Of a stretch of DNA of 64,000 nucleotides, positions 8,896 through 19,300 are shown one piece after another. The DNA comes from Streptomyces toyocaensis (GTDB lineage: Bacteria; Actinomycetota; Actinomycetes; Streptomycetales; Streptomycetaceae): contig NZ_JFCB01000024.1 in assembly GCF_000725125.1 (NCBI RefSeq), positions 1 through 64,000 on the forward strand, given 5' to 3'. The notes beneath the pieces are model-generated. The model was not told the origin of the DNA. It saw only the letters and a program-made list of their open reading frames with translations, and did not search any database. The stretch's first letter is position 1; each line of letters begins with the position of its first letter. The position numbers and the translations under genes are program-made.

Positions 8896-9990
8896 GTGCA
8901 TGTCGTACTCGCCGGCGGAGGAACCGCGGGCCACATCGAGCCCGCGCTCGCCCTCGCGGACGCCCTGCGCAGGCAGGATCCGGCCGTGGGCATCACGGCC
9001 CTGGGCACGGAGCGCGGCCTCGAGACCCGTCTCGTACCCGAGCGCGGGTACGAGCTGGCGCTGATCCCCGCCGTACCGCTGCCACGCAAGCCCACCCCCG
9101 AGCTGATCACCGTCCCGGGCCGGCTGCGCGGCACCATCAAGGCGACCGAGCAGATCCTGGAGCGCACCAAGGCGGACGCCGTGGTCGGCTTCGGCGGATA
9201 CGTCGCCCTGCCCGGCTACCTCGCGGCCAAGCGGCTCGGCGTGCCGATCGTGATCCACGAGGCCAACGCCCGGCCCGGTCTGGCCAACAAGATCGGCTCG
9301 CGCTACGCCACCCAGGTCGCCGTCTCCACGCCCGACAGCAAGCTGCGGAACGCCCGTTACATCGGCATCCCGCTGCGCCGCTCCATCGCCACCCTCGACC
9401 GGGCCGCCGTCCGCCCCGAGGCCCGCGCCGCGTTCGGGCTCGACCCCAACCTGCCGACGCTGCTGGTCACCGGCGGCTCGCAGGGCGCCCGCCGGCTCAA
9501 CGAGGTCGTCCAGCAGGTCGCTCCGTGGCTCCAGCAGGCCGGTATCCAGATCCTGCACGCGGTCGGTCCGAAGAACGAACTGCCGCAGGTGCACCAGATG
9601 CCGGGAATGCCCCCTTACATCCCGGTAAGTTACCTGGACCGGATGGACCTCGCGTACGCCGCGGCCGACATGATGCTCTGCCGTGCGGGCGCGATGACCG
9701 TCGCCGAACTCTCCGCCGTCGGGCTCCCGGCCGCCTATGTCCCGCTGCCCATCGGCAACGGCGAACAGCGGCTCAACGCCCAGCCGGTGGTCAAGGCCGG
9801 CGGCGGACTGCTGGTCGACGACGCGGAACTGACGCCGGAGTGGGTGCAGCACAACGTGCTGCCGGTGCTCGCCGACCCGCACCGGCTGTACGAGATGTCC
9901 CGTGCCGCCGCCGAGTTCGGCCGCCGGGATGCCGACGACCTGCTCGTCGGCATGGTGTACGAGGCGATCGCCGCCCGTGCGCACCGTTAG
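8896..9990 (+). CDS. murG: UDP-GlcNAc:lipid I N-acetylglucosaminyltransferase MurG
   Basis: Peripheral membrane GT-B transferase that converts lipid I to lipid II. The 364 residues begin with the phosphate-binding loop GGGTAGHIEPALALA, contain a second glycine-rich loop (TGGSQGARRLNE) at about residue 195, and end with the UDP-binding region near CRAGAMTVAELSAVGLP. GTG 8896 is the first start after ftsW. In many actinobacteria murC sits between murG and ftsQ; here ftsQ follows directly after 25 nt. Confidence 0.96.
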   Translation: MHVVLAGGGTAGHIEPALALADALRRQDPAVGITALGTERGLETRLVPERGYELALIPAVPLPRKPTPELITVPGRLRGTIKATEQILERTKADAVVGFGGYVALPGYLAAKRLGVPIVIHEANARPGLANKIGSRYATQVAVSTPDSKLRNARYIGIPLRRSIATLDRAAVRPEARAAFGLDPNLPTLLVTGGSQGARRLNEVVQQVAPWLQQAGIQILHAVGPKNELPQVHQMPGMPPYIPVSYLDRMDLAYAAADMMLCRAGAMTVAELSAVGLPAAYVPLPIGNGEQRLNAQPVVKAGGGLLVDDAELTPEWVQHNVLPVLADPHRLYEMSRAAAEFGRRDADDLLVGMVYEAIAARAHR

Positions 9991-10015
9991 ACGCGGGTGA
10001 CGGAGGGCAGGGAGC

Positions 10016-10819
10016 GTGGCCGGATCGACCACCGCGGAGCGCGGTGAACGCAAGCGGGAGTCCTCCGGCCCGCCGCTCGCCGGGCGGTTCGGGCGGTTCG
10101 GGCGACGGCGCTATCGTCGGATCATCGCATCGGCCGTCGTCCTGGTGTTCCTCGGCACCGGGGGGTTCTGGCTCCTCTACGGATCGGACCTGGTGCGCGT
10201 GGAGCGGGTCTCCGTCTCGGGGACCGACGTCCTGACGCCCGCCCGGGTGCGTGAGGCCGCCGACGTCCCCCTCGGCGAACAGCTGATCTCCGTGGACACC
10301 GAGGAGATCGAGGCCCGCCTGGCGAAGGTGCTGCCCCGCGTCGACACGGTCGACGTGGTCCGTTCGTGGCCGGACGAGATCACCCTGGACGTGACGGAGC
10401 GCACCCCCGTTCTTCTCGTCCACCGAGGCGGGAAGTTCATCGAAGTGGACCACGAAGGTGTCCGTTTCGCCACGGTTTCCAAGGCTCCCCGGGGAGTGCC
10501 CGAGCTGAAATGGGAAGTCCCGGGGACCGGTTCCGCGGCGGCCGGCCTGCGCCGCTTCGGCGAGGACCGGCTGACGCGGGAGGCGGTCCGGGTGGCCGGC
10601 GCCCTTCCGGGCCCCGTGGCGCGGGTGACCCGGAGCGTCAAGATCCGTTCCTACGACGCCATCTCGCTCGAGCTGACGGACGGCCGTACGGTCGACTGGG
10701 GGAGCGGCGAGAAGGGGGCCGAGAAGGGCCGGACTCTCACCGCGCTGATGAAAGCGGAGCCCCGCGCGCGGCACTTCGACGTCAGCGTTCCCACGGCCCC
10801 GGCGTCATCAGGGAGTTGA
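10016..10819 (+). CDS. ftsQ: Cell division protein FtsQ (DivIB-like)
   Basis: Bitopic divisome scaffold. The 267 residues contain a basic cytoplasmic N-terminus (about 1-37), one membrane helix at about 38-60, a POTRA domain beginning VERVSVSGTDVLTPARVREAA, and the FtsQ-type beta domain that follows. GTG 10016 has a purine-rich GGGAG shortly upstream. The stop opens the 287-bp ftsZ promoter region. Confidence 0.93.
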   Translation: MAGSTTAERGERKRESSGPPLAGRFGRFGRRRYRRIIASAVVLVFLGTGGFWLLYGSDLVRVERVSVSGTDVLTPARVREAADVPLGEQLISVDTEEIEARLAKVLPRVDTVDVVRSWPDEITLDVTERTPVLLVHRGGKFIEVDHEGVRFATVSKAPRGVPELKWEVPGTGSAAAGLRRFGEDRLTREAVRVAGALPGPVARVTRSVKIRSYDAISLELTDGRTVDWGSGEKGAEKGRTLTALMKAEPRARHFDVSVPTAPASSGS

Positions 10820-11106
10820 CGCACATCAGCGCAGGCCAGCACCCTGGTTGGGCAGCGCTATGGCTGATCACATAGGGTGAAAAGAAAAACGGGAGGTTCG
10901 GCGTGTTCGTTGAACGTGCGCCACTTGTCGACTTAGTGTCCTGTTCAGAAGACTCCAGGGAACAGACACACTGGTAACCCTAAACTTCAAGGTTAGGGTT
11001 CGGGTCGGCGCTACGGACCGTCCCATTCGGCATCAGTCGTCGGATCGCGGGGCATCAGTGCCTCAGCGGTCGGGCGACACGTAACTCGAGGCGAGAGGCC
11101 TTCGAC
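10820..11106 (+). promoter_or_regulatory. ftsZ promoter and regulatory region
   Basis: Non-coding by inspection. A good sigma-70-type promoter is TTGAAC at 10910-10915, an 18-nt spacer, and TAGTGT at 10934-10939. A weaker candidate is TTGGGC 10848-10853 with TAGGGT 10873-10878. GTGTC at 10936-10940 overlaps the better -10 box and GACAC lies at 10965-10969; GACAC is the WhiA recognition core, and ftsZ is a known WhiA target in Streptomyces. The 25-nt near-palindrome at 10976-11000 lies between the promoter and the gene. Multiple ftsZ promoters are known in Streptomyces, consistent with this layout. Confidence 0.7.
10976..11000. repeat. 25-nt near-perfect inverted repeat upstream of ftsZ
   Basis: AACCCTAA (10976-10983) and its exact complement TTAGGGTT (10993-11000) flank a 9-nt centre that itself contains CTT/AAG. 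There is no T-run after it and it sits in the ftsZ 5' leader, so it could be an operator or an RNA hairpin rather than a terminator. Confidence 0.75.
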
Positions 11107-12296
<1,190 letters not shown>

Positions 12297-12300
<4 letters not shown>

Positions 12301-13025
12301 TAGGACAGCGCGAGAGCGTGAGCGGCGCCCACTTCGCCTTCACCGACCGGTGGGGCGGGGTGAGCGCCGCTCCGTACGAGGAGCTCAACCTCGGCGGAGC
12401 GGTCGGCGACGACCCCGGCGCCGTACGCGCCAACCGCGAACGGACCGCCAGGTCCCTCGGTGTGGACCCCGCCCGGGTGGTCTGGATGAACCAGGTCCAC
12501 GGGGCCGACGCCGTCGTGGTCGACGAGCCGTGGGGCGACCGTCCGGTGCCGGAGGTCGACGCGATCGTCACCGCGCGGCGCGGACTCGTCCTCGCGGTGC
12601 TCACCGCCGACTGCGTGCCGGTGCTGCTCGCCGACCCCGTGGCCGGGGTCGTCGCCGCGGCGCACGCGGGCCGGCCCGGGCTGGTCGCCGGGGTGGTCCC
12701 CGCCGCCGTCCGGGCCATGGCCGGACTCGGTGCCGACCCGGCCCGGATCGTCGCCCGCACCGGACCCGCCGTGTGCGGCCGGTGCTACGAGGTGCCGGAG
12801 GCGATGCGTGCCGAGGTGGCCGCCGTCGAGCCGGCCGCGCACGCCGTGACGAGCTGGGGCACACCGGCGGTCGACGTGGCCGCGGGCGTGCACGCCCAGC
12901 TCGAACGGCTCGGGGTGCGCGACCGGGAACGGTCGCCGGTGTGCACGCTGGAGTCGCCGGATCACTTCTCGTACCGCCGCGACCGCACCACGGGGCGGCT
13001 CGCGGGCCACGTGTGGCTGGACTGA
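12297..13025 (+). CDS. pgeF: Peptidoglycan editing factor PgeF (YfiH/LACC1 family)
   Basis: Member of the DUF152 multicopper-polyphenol-oxidase-like family, known in E. coli to keep L-Ser out of the L-Ala position of the peptidoglycan stem. The 242 residues show the zinc/active-site set: His in MNQVHGAD, Cys in TADCVPVLLAD and His in AAHAGRPG; this last motif is more often AAHAGWRG. A further Cys pair is in CGRCYEV. The 4-nt overlap with ftsZ means coupled translation and places it in the division operon. Confidence 0.9.
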
Positions 13026-13032
13026 ATGGGAC

Positions 13033-13752
13033 ATGACGAACCGTAGGGACGAACTCGCCGCGAACCTGGCGAGAGTGGAGGAGCGGATCGCCGCCGCGTG
13101 CGCCGCCGCCGGACGCGCGCGTGACGAGGTGACCCTCATCGTGGTCACCAAGACCTACCCGGCGAGCGATGTGCGGATCCTGTCGGAACTCGGTGTGCGC
13201 CACGTCGCCGAGAACCGTGACCAGGACGCCGCCCCCAAGGCCGCCGCGTGTGCGGATCTGCCCCTTGTGTGGCACTTCGTCGGCCAGCTTCAGACCAACA
13301 AGGTGCGGTCTGTGGTCGGTTACGCCGACGTCGTGCAGTCCGTGGACCGTTCCCGGCTGGTGACGGCTCTCTCCAGGGAGGCCGTGCGGGCCGGCCGCGA
13401 GATCGGCTGCCTGATCCAGGTGGCGCTCGACGCCGGAGCGAGCGGCCGGGGAGAGCGCGGGGGTGTCGCGCCCGGCGGCGTCGAGGAGTTGGCCGGCCTG
13501 GTGGCCGGGGCGGAGGGGCTGCGGCTCGACGGACTGATGACTGTCGCCCCGCTCACCGGGGAATACGCCGGGCGTGAACAGGCGGCGTTCGAGCGGTTGA
13601 TGGATTTGTCGACCGACCTGCGCCGGGTCCGTCCGACTGCGACCATGGTCTCGGCAGGGATGAGTGCGGACCTCGAACAGGCCGTGGCCGCCGGAGCGAC
13701 ACATGTGCGCGTCGGCAGTGCGGTACTCGGAGTCCGCCCCAGGCTCGGGTAA
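13033..13752 (+). CDS. YggS/YlmE-family pyridoxal phosphate homeostasis protein
   Basis: PLP-binding protein with an alanine-racemase-like TIM barrel (PLPBP/COG0325). The 239 residues include the PLP lysine in VVTKTYP, the motif HFVGQLQTNK, and the phosphate loop SAGMSADLEQA followed by VRVGSAVLG. In Gram-positive dcw clusters this gene sits next to sepF (ylmE) and has a mild effect on division. ATG 13033 lies 7 nt after the pgeF stop. Confidence 0.9.
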   Translation: MTNRRDELAANLARVEERIAAACAAAGRARDEVTLIVVTKTYPASDVRILSELGVRHVAENRDQDAAPKAAACADLPLVWHFVGQLQTNKVRSVVGYADVVQSVDRSRLVTALSREAVRAGREIGCLIQVALDAGASGRGERGGVAPGGVEELAGLVAGAEGLRLDGLMTVAPLTGEYAGREQAAFERLMDLSTDLRRVRPTATMVSAGMSADLEQAVAAGATHVRVGSAVLGVRPRLG

Positions 13753-13881
13753 CGTCGCCAGGAAGTCGGACCACAGCAGAAAATATGGTCAGTTCCGCCG
13801 AACAGCGGACGTAAAGACCTAGTGGATCGCGGGCACTTGGCGGTCGTCAGCGGATCCACCACAGAGCGGAGGACTCGGAGC

Positions 13882-14523
13882 ATGGCCGGCGCGATGCGCA
13901 AGATGGCGGTCTACCTCGGCCTCGTGGAGGACGATGGGTACGACGGCCGCGGATTCGACCCAGACGACGACTTTGAACCCGAACTCGACCCGGAGCCCGA
14001 GCGGGACCACCGGCGGCACGAGCCGTCGCACCAATCCCACGGCGCACATCAACCCCAAAGGGACGAAGAGGTACGAGTCGTACACCCTCCCGCGCCGCGC
14101 GAACCGGTCGCCCGTGCCGCTTCGCTCCCCGCGGAATCGCCACGCCCGGCGCGGATCGCGCCCGTGGCATCCATCACACAAGAACGCGCGAGCCTGGAGA
14201 AGAACGCACCGGTGATCATGCCCAAGGTCGTGTCGGAACGAGAGCCTTACCGGATCACCACGCTTCACCCCCGGACCTACAACGAGGCCCGTACCATCGG
14301 GGAACACTTCCGTGAGGGAACTCCGGTGATCATGAATCTGACTGAGATGGACGACACAGACGCCAAGCGACTTGTCGACTTTGCGGCCGGTTTGGTGTTT
14401 GGTCTTCACGGCAGCATCGAGCGGGTGACGCAGAAGGTGTTCCTGTTGTCGCCTGCTAACGTCGATGTCACGGCGGAGGACAAGGCCCGCATCGCAGAGG
14501 GCGGGTTCTTCAACCAGAGCTGA
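13882..14523 (+). CDS. sepF: Cell division protein SepF
   Basis: FtsZ membrane anchor and Z-ring organiser, which stands in for FtsA in actinobacteria. The 213 residues comprise a short amphipathic membrane-targeting N-terminus (MAGAMRKMAVYLGL), a charged disordered linker of about 100 residues rich in Asp, Glu, His and Pro, and the SepF fold from about residue 130 (PRTYNEARTIGEHFREG, then FAAGLVFGLHG). ATG 13882 is chosen because it begins the conserved helix and has GGAGG at 13868-13872; the frame stays open upstream. The 129 bp before it may hold a separate promoter. Confidence 0.94.
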   Translation: MAGAMRKMAVYLGLVEDDGYDGRGFDPDDDFEPELDPEPERDHRRHEPSHQSHGAHQPQRDEEVRVVHPPAPREPVARAASLPAESPRPARIAPVASITQERASLEKNAPVIMPKVVSEREPYRITTLHPRTYNEARTIGEHFREGTPVIMNLTEMDDTDAKRLVDFAAGLVFGLHGSIERVTQKVFLLSPANVDVTAEDKARIAEGGFFNQS

Positions 14524-14572
14524 GACGCAGTACCGGATCGAGCAGGGCACAGGGGAGAGGGAAAAGCAGGCC

Positions 14573-14863
14573 ATGGGCGTGTTCGCGCAGGTGATCTACA
14601 TCGCGCTGATGGTGTTCCTCATCGTGCTCATCTTCCGGTTGGTCATGGACTATGTGTTCCAGTTCGCCCGCTCGTGGCAACCCGGCAAGGCGATGGTGGT
14701 CGTCCTGGAGGCCACCTACACTGTCACCGATCCACCGCTGAAGCTTCTGCGGCGGTTCATCCCGCCGCTGCGTCTCGGGGGCGTGGCGCTCGACCTGTCC
14801 TTCTTCGTCCTGATGATCATCGTCTACATCCTGATCTCGATCGTGGGCAATCTCGCGAGGTGA
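14573..14863 (+). CDS. YggT/YlmG family membrane protein
   Basis: Small integral membrane protein (96 residues) of the YGGT family (COG0762). It has an N-terminal hydrophobic helix (about 3-25), a loop with the conserved TDPPLKLLRRFIPPLR, and a second helix (about 68-92). It is a constant neighbour of sepF and divIVA; the precise role is not established, though roles in membrane or division organisation have been proposed. ATG 14573 begins the conserved part; upstream in-frame codons overlap sepF. Confidence 0.88.
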   Translation: MGVFAQVIYIALMVFLIVLIFRLVMDYVFQFARSWQPGKAMVVVLEATYTVTDPPLKLLRRFIPPLRLGGVALDLSFFVLMIIVYILISIVGNLAR

Positions 14864-14915
14864 CTGTGGACGATACGGTCTTGCCGACTGCCGATGACTA
14901 CGTTGAGGTGAAGAG

Positions 14916-16103
14916 ATGCCGTTGACCCCCGAGGACGTGCGGAACAAGCAGTTCACGACCGTCCGCCTCCGAGAAGGCTATGACGAGGACGAGGTCGATG
15001 CCTTCCTCGACGAGGTCGAAGCCGAACTGACGCGCCTGCTCCGCGAGAACGAGGACCTGCGCGCCAAGCTGGCCGCGGCCACGCGCGCGGCCGCCCAGAA
15101 CCAGCAGAACATGCGCAAGCCTCCCGAGCAGCAGGACCAGCAGCAACAGCAGGGGCCGCCCCCGGGCATGCCCCAGCAGGGCATGCGAGGTCCCGGCGCT
15201 CCCGTGCCCGCCGGCATATCGGGCCCGCCGCAGCAGCAGATGGGTGGCCCCATGGGTGGCCCGCCCCAGCTGCCGAGCGGTGCTCCTCAGCTGCCCGCCG
15301 GCCCCGGCGGACAGGGCGGCCCGCAGGGTCCCGGCCCCATGGGTCAGGGTCCCGGGCCGATGGGCCAGGGTCCCGGGCCGATGGGCCAGGGCGGTCCGAT
15401 GGGCCAGGGCGGCCCGATGCAGGGGCAGATGGGCCCCGGTGGCCCGATGGGCGGTCCCATGGGCGGCCCCGGTATGCCCGGTCAGCAGGGCCCCGGTGGC
15501 GACAGCGCCGCGCGGGTGCTGTCGCTGGCTCAGCAGACCGCCGACCAGGCGATCGCGGAGGCCCGTTCCGAGGCCAACAAGATCGTGGGTGAGGCGCGTT
15601 CGCGTGCCGAGGGCCTCGAGCGGGACGCCCGCGCCAAGGCCGACGCCCTGGAGCGGGACGCGCAGGAGAAGCACCGCGTCGCGATGGGCTCCCTGGAGTC
15701 CGCCCGCGCCACGCTGGAGCGCAAGGTCGAGGACCTGCGCGGCTTCGAGCGCGAGTACCGCACGCGGTTGAAGTCCTACCTGGAGTCCCAGCTGCGTCAA
15801 CTGGAGACCCAGGCGGACGACTCGCTCGCCCCGCCGCGCCAGCCCGCGAGCGCCGCTCCGTCGCTGCCGCCGTCCCCGGCGCCCTCGATGGCCCCGGCCG
15901 GTGCCGGCGCGCCGTCCTACGGCGGCAACCAGGGCATGGGTGGCGGCCCCGGCGGTCCCTCCGGCCCGTCGTACGGCGGTCAGCAGCAGATGCAGCCGGC
16001 GATGACCCAGCCGATGGCGCCGGTGCGTCCGCAGGGCCCGTCGCCGATGGGCCAGGCGCCCTCGCCGATGCGTGGCTTCCTGATCGACGAGGACGACAAC
16101 TGA
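14916..16103 (+). CDS. divIVA: Polar growth protein DivIVA (Wag31)
   Basis: Coiled-coil cytoskeletal protein that marks hyphal tips and directs apical growth. The 395 residues contain the conserved N-terminal DivIVA domain (about 1-57), a Gln/Pro/Gly/Met-rich low-complexity linker (about 60-195) with 21-bp DNA tandem repeats, a long coiled coil (about 199-298), and a disordered Pro/Gly/Ala tail. ATG 14916 is supported by the family N-terminus MPLTPEDVRNKQF. A strong hairpin follows. Confidence 0.97.
   Translation: MPLTPEDVRNKQFTTVRLREGYDEDEVDAFLDEVEAELTRLLRENEDLRAKLAAATRAAAQNQQNMRKPPEQQDQQQQQGPPPGMPQQGMRGPGAPVPAGISGPPQQQMGGPMGGPPQLPSGAPQLPAGPGGQGGPQGPGPMGQGPGPMGQGPGPMGQGGPMGQGGPMQGQMGPGGPMGGPMGGPGMPGQQGPGGDSAARVLSLAQQTADQAIAEARSEANKIVGEARSRAEGLERDARAKADALERDAQEKHRVAMGSLESARATLERKVEDLRGFEREYRTRLKSYLESQLRQLETQADDSLAPPRQPASAAPSLPPSPAPSMAPAGAGAPSYGGNQGMGGGPGGPSGPSYGGQQQMQPAMTQPMAPVRPQGPSPMGQAPSPMRGFLIDEDDN
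15327..15389 (+). repeat. 21-bp tandem repeats in the divIVA linker
   Basis: Three consecutive 21-bp units encode GPGPMGQ-type heptads. The units at 15348-15368 and 15369-15389 are identical and the one at 15327-15347 differs at a few bases. Shorter GPMGQGG units follow. Such units can expand or contract, explaining length variation of DivIVA linkers. Confidence 0.85.
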
Positions 16104-16147
16104 CGGCCCCGTGGCCATGAGTACGGCGTAGCAGTCGGCAGCGTTCA

Positions 16148-16188
16148 GGGCGGGGCCCCGGGTTCACCAACCCGGGGCCCCGCCCTTT
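16148..16188. terminator. Terminator after divIVA
   Basis: A perfect 17-bp stem (16148-16164 with 16169-16185), a 4-nt loop (CACC) and TTT afterwards. It closes the dcw cluster. Confidence 0.9.
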
Positions 16189-16259
16189 CGCTACGCGTGT
16201 TCACGGAGTATGCGGCGTTTGTTCGGCCCTGGGCGGGATGTGCGACGTACGCCATGCCG

Positions 16260-16306
16260 AAGGCCCGGGTCCGCCGAGAAATCTCCTCGGCGGACCCGGG
16301 CCTTTG
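16260..16306. terminator. Terminator between divIVA and ileS
   Basis: A perfect 19-bp stem (16260-16278 with 16286-16304) with a 7-nt loop. It lies 20 nt past the ileS stop on the - strand, where TT precedes the stem on the + strand side, so it mainly serves ileS but may work in both directions. Confidence 0.88.
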
Positions 16307-16324
16307 TGTCTCCCGGCTGTGCCC

Positions 16325-19300
16325 CTACGCCTTGCGCAGGCGGAACGTCAGCGACAGCCCCTCGTCCGTGAACGTGTGCCCGTACGTGCCGTCGGCCTCG
16401 CCCTGGGCGAAGTCCGTCGCCAGGACCTCGTCGGCGATCAGGGCGGCGTGCTCCGTCAGTGCGGCGACGGTCGCGGGCTCCGTGGCCGTCCAGCGCAGGG
16501 CGATGCGGTCGGCCACGTCGAGGCCGCTGTTCTTACGGGCCTCCTGGATCAGCCGGATCGCGTCACGGGCGAGACCCGCGCGGCGCAGCTCCTCCGTGAT
16601 CTCCAGGTCCAGGGCGACCGTGGCACCGGCGTCGGACGCCACCGACCAGCCCTCGCGCGGGGTCTCCGTGATGATCACCTCGTCCGGGGCGAGCGTCACC
16701 GTCTCACCGTCGACCTCCACCGAGGCCGTGCCCTCGCGCAGCGCCAGGGACAGCGCGGCGGCGTCCGCGTTCGTGATCGCCTTCGCCACGTCCTGGACCC
16801 GCTTGCCGAACCGCTTGCCCAGCGCACGGAAGTTGGCCTTCGCCGTGGTGTCCACCAGGGAGCCGCCCACCTCGGACAGCGACGCCAGGGACTCGACGTT
16901 CAGCTCCTCCGTGATCTGCGCGTGCAGTTCGGGGCCCAGGCGGTCGAAGCCGCCCGCCGCGATCAGCGCGCGCCTCAGCGGCTGGCGGGTCTTCACGCCC
17001 GACTCCGCGCGGGTGGCACGGCCCAGCTCCACGAGCCGCCGCACCAGCACCATCTGCTGCGACAGCTCCGGGTCGATCGCGGACGGGTCCGCCTCCGGCC
17101 AGGAGGACAGGTGCACCGACTCCGGCGCGCCCGGGGTGACCGGAACGATCAGGTCCTGCCAGACCCGTTCGGTGATGAAGGGGGTCAGCGGTGCCATCAG
17201 CTGGGTGACCGTGCGCACCACGTCGTGGAGGGTGCGCAGCGCGGCCTTGTCGCCCTGCCAGAAGCGGCGGCGTGAGCGGCGCACGTACCAGTTGGACAGG
17301 TCGTCGACGAACGCGGACAGCAGCTTGCCCGCCCGCTGGGTGTCGTAGGAGTCCAGCGCCTGGGTCACCTGGTCGGTGAGCGCGTGCAGTTCGGACAGGA
17401 GCCAGCGGTCGAGGACGGGACGGTCGGTCGGGGCCGGGTCGGCCTCGCTCGGCGCCCAGTTCGACGTACGGGCGTACAGGGCCTGGAAGGCGACCGTGTT
17501 CCAGTACGTCAGCAGCGTCTTGCGGACGACTTCCTGGATGGTGCCGTGTCCCACGCGCCGGGCCGCCCACGGCGAACCGCCTGCCGCCATGAACCAGCGG
17601 ACCGCGTCCGCGCCGTGCTGGTCCATCAGCGGGATCGGCTGCAGGATGTTGCCCAGGTGCTTGGACATCTTGCGGCCGTCCTCGGCGAGGATGTGACCGA
17701 GGCAGACCACGTTCTCGTACGACGACTTGTCGAAGACCAGCGTGCCGATGGCCATCAGGGTGTAGAACCAGCCGCGGGTCTGGTCGATGGCCTCGCAGAT
17801 GAACTGCGCCGGGTAGCGGGCCTCGAACAGTTCCTTGTTCTTGTACGGGTAGCCCCACTGCGCGAACGGCATCGAACCCGAGTCGTACCAGGCGTCGATG
17901 ACCTCCGGCACGCGCGTGGCCGTCTTTCCGCAGCCCTCGTGGCGACAGGCGAAGGTGACCTCGTCGATGTACGGGCGGTGCGGGTCGAGGGCGGACTGGT
18001 CGGTGCCGGTCAGCTCGGTGAGCTCGGCACGGGAGCCGACGACCGTGAGGTGATCGTCCTCGCAGCGCCAGATCGGCAGCGGGGTGCCCCAGTAGCGGTT
18101 GCGGGACAGCGCCCAGTCGATGTTGTTGTTCAGCCAGTCGCCGTACCGGCCGTGCTTGACCGTGTCCGGGAACCAGTTGGTGTTCTCGTTCTCCCGCAGC
18201 AACTGCTCCTTGACGGCCGTCGTGCGGATGTACCACGACGGCTGCGCGTAGTAGAGCAGCGCGGTGTGGCAGCGCCAGCAGTGCGGGTAGCTGTGCTCGT
18301 ACGGGATGTGCTGGAAGAGCAGGCCGCGCTCGTCGAGGTCCGCGGTGAGCTTCTCGTCGGCCTTCTTGAAGAAGACGCCGCCGACCAGGGGGACGTCCTC
18401 CTCGAAGGTGCCGTCGGGGCGGACGGGGTTCACGACGGGCAGGCCGTAGGAGCGGCAGACCTTGAGGTCGTCCTCACCGAAGGCGGGTGACTGGTGGACC
18501 AGGCCCGTACCGTCCTCGGTGGTGACGTACTCGGCATTCACCACGTAGTGCGCCGGCTCGGAGAACTCCACCAGCTCGAAGGGGCGCCGGTAGGTCCAGC
18601 GCTCCATCTCCGCGCCGGTGAAGGTCTGGCCGGTGGTCTCCCAGCCCTCGCCCAGGGCCTTGGCGACGAGCGGCTCGGCGACGACCACCTTCTCCTCGCC
18701 GTTGGTGGCGACGACGTAGGTCACCTCGGGGTGCGCGGCGACGGCCGTGTTGGAGACCAGGGTCCAGGGGGTGGTCGTCCACACCAGGAGCGCGGCCTCG
18801 CCGGCCAGCGGGCCCGAGGTGAGCGGGAAGCGGACGTAGACCGACGGGTCGACGACCGTCTCGTAGCCCTGGGCCAGCTCGTGGTCGGACAGGCCGGTCC
18901 CGCAGCGGGGGCACCAGGGGGCGACGCGGTGGTCCTGGACCAGCAGGCCCTTGCTGAAGATCTCCTTCAGCGACCACCAGACGGACTCGATGTACTCGGG
19001 GTCCATCGTGCGGTACGGGTCCTGCAGGTCGGCCCAGTAGCCCATGCGGGTCGTGAGCTCTTCGAAGGCGTCGGTGTGGCGGGTCACCGACTCACGGCAC
19101 TTCGCGTTGAACTCGGCGATGCCGAACGCCTCGATGTCCTGCTTGCCGGAGAAGCCGAGCTCCTTCTCGACCGCCAGCTCCACGGGCAGGCCGTGGCAGT
19201 CCCAGCCGGCCTTGCGGGCCACGTGGTAGCCGCGCATGGTGCGGAAGCGGGGGAAGACGTCCTTGAAGACGCGGGCCTCGATGTGGTGGGCGCCCGGCAT

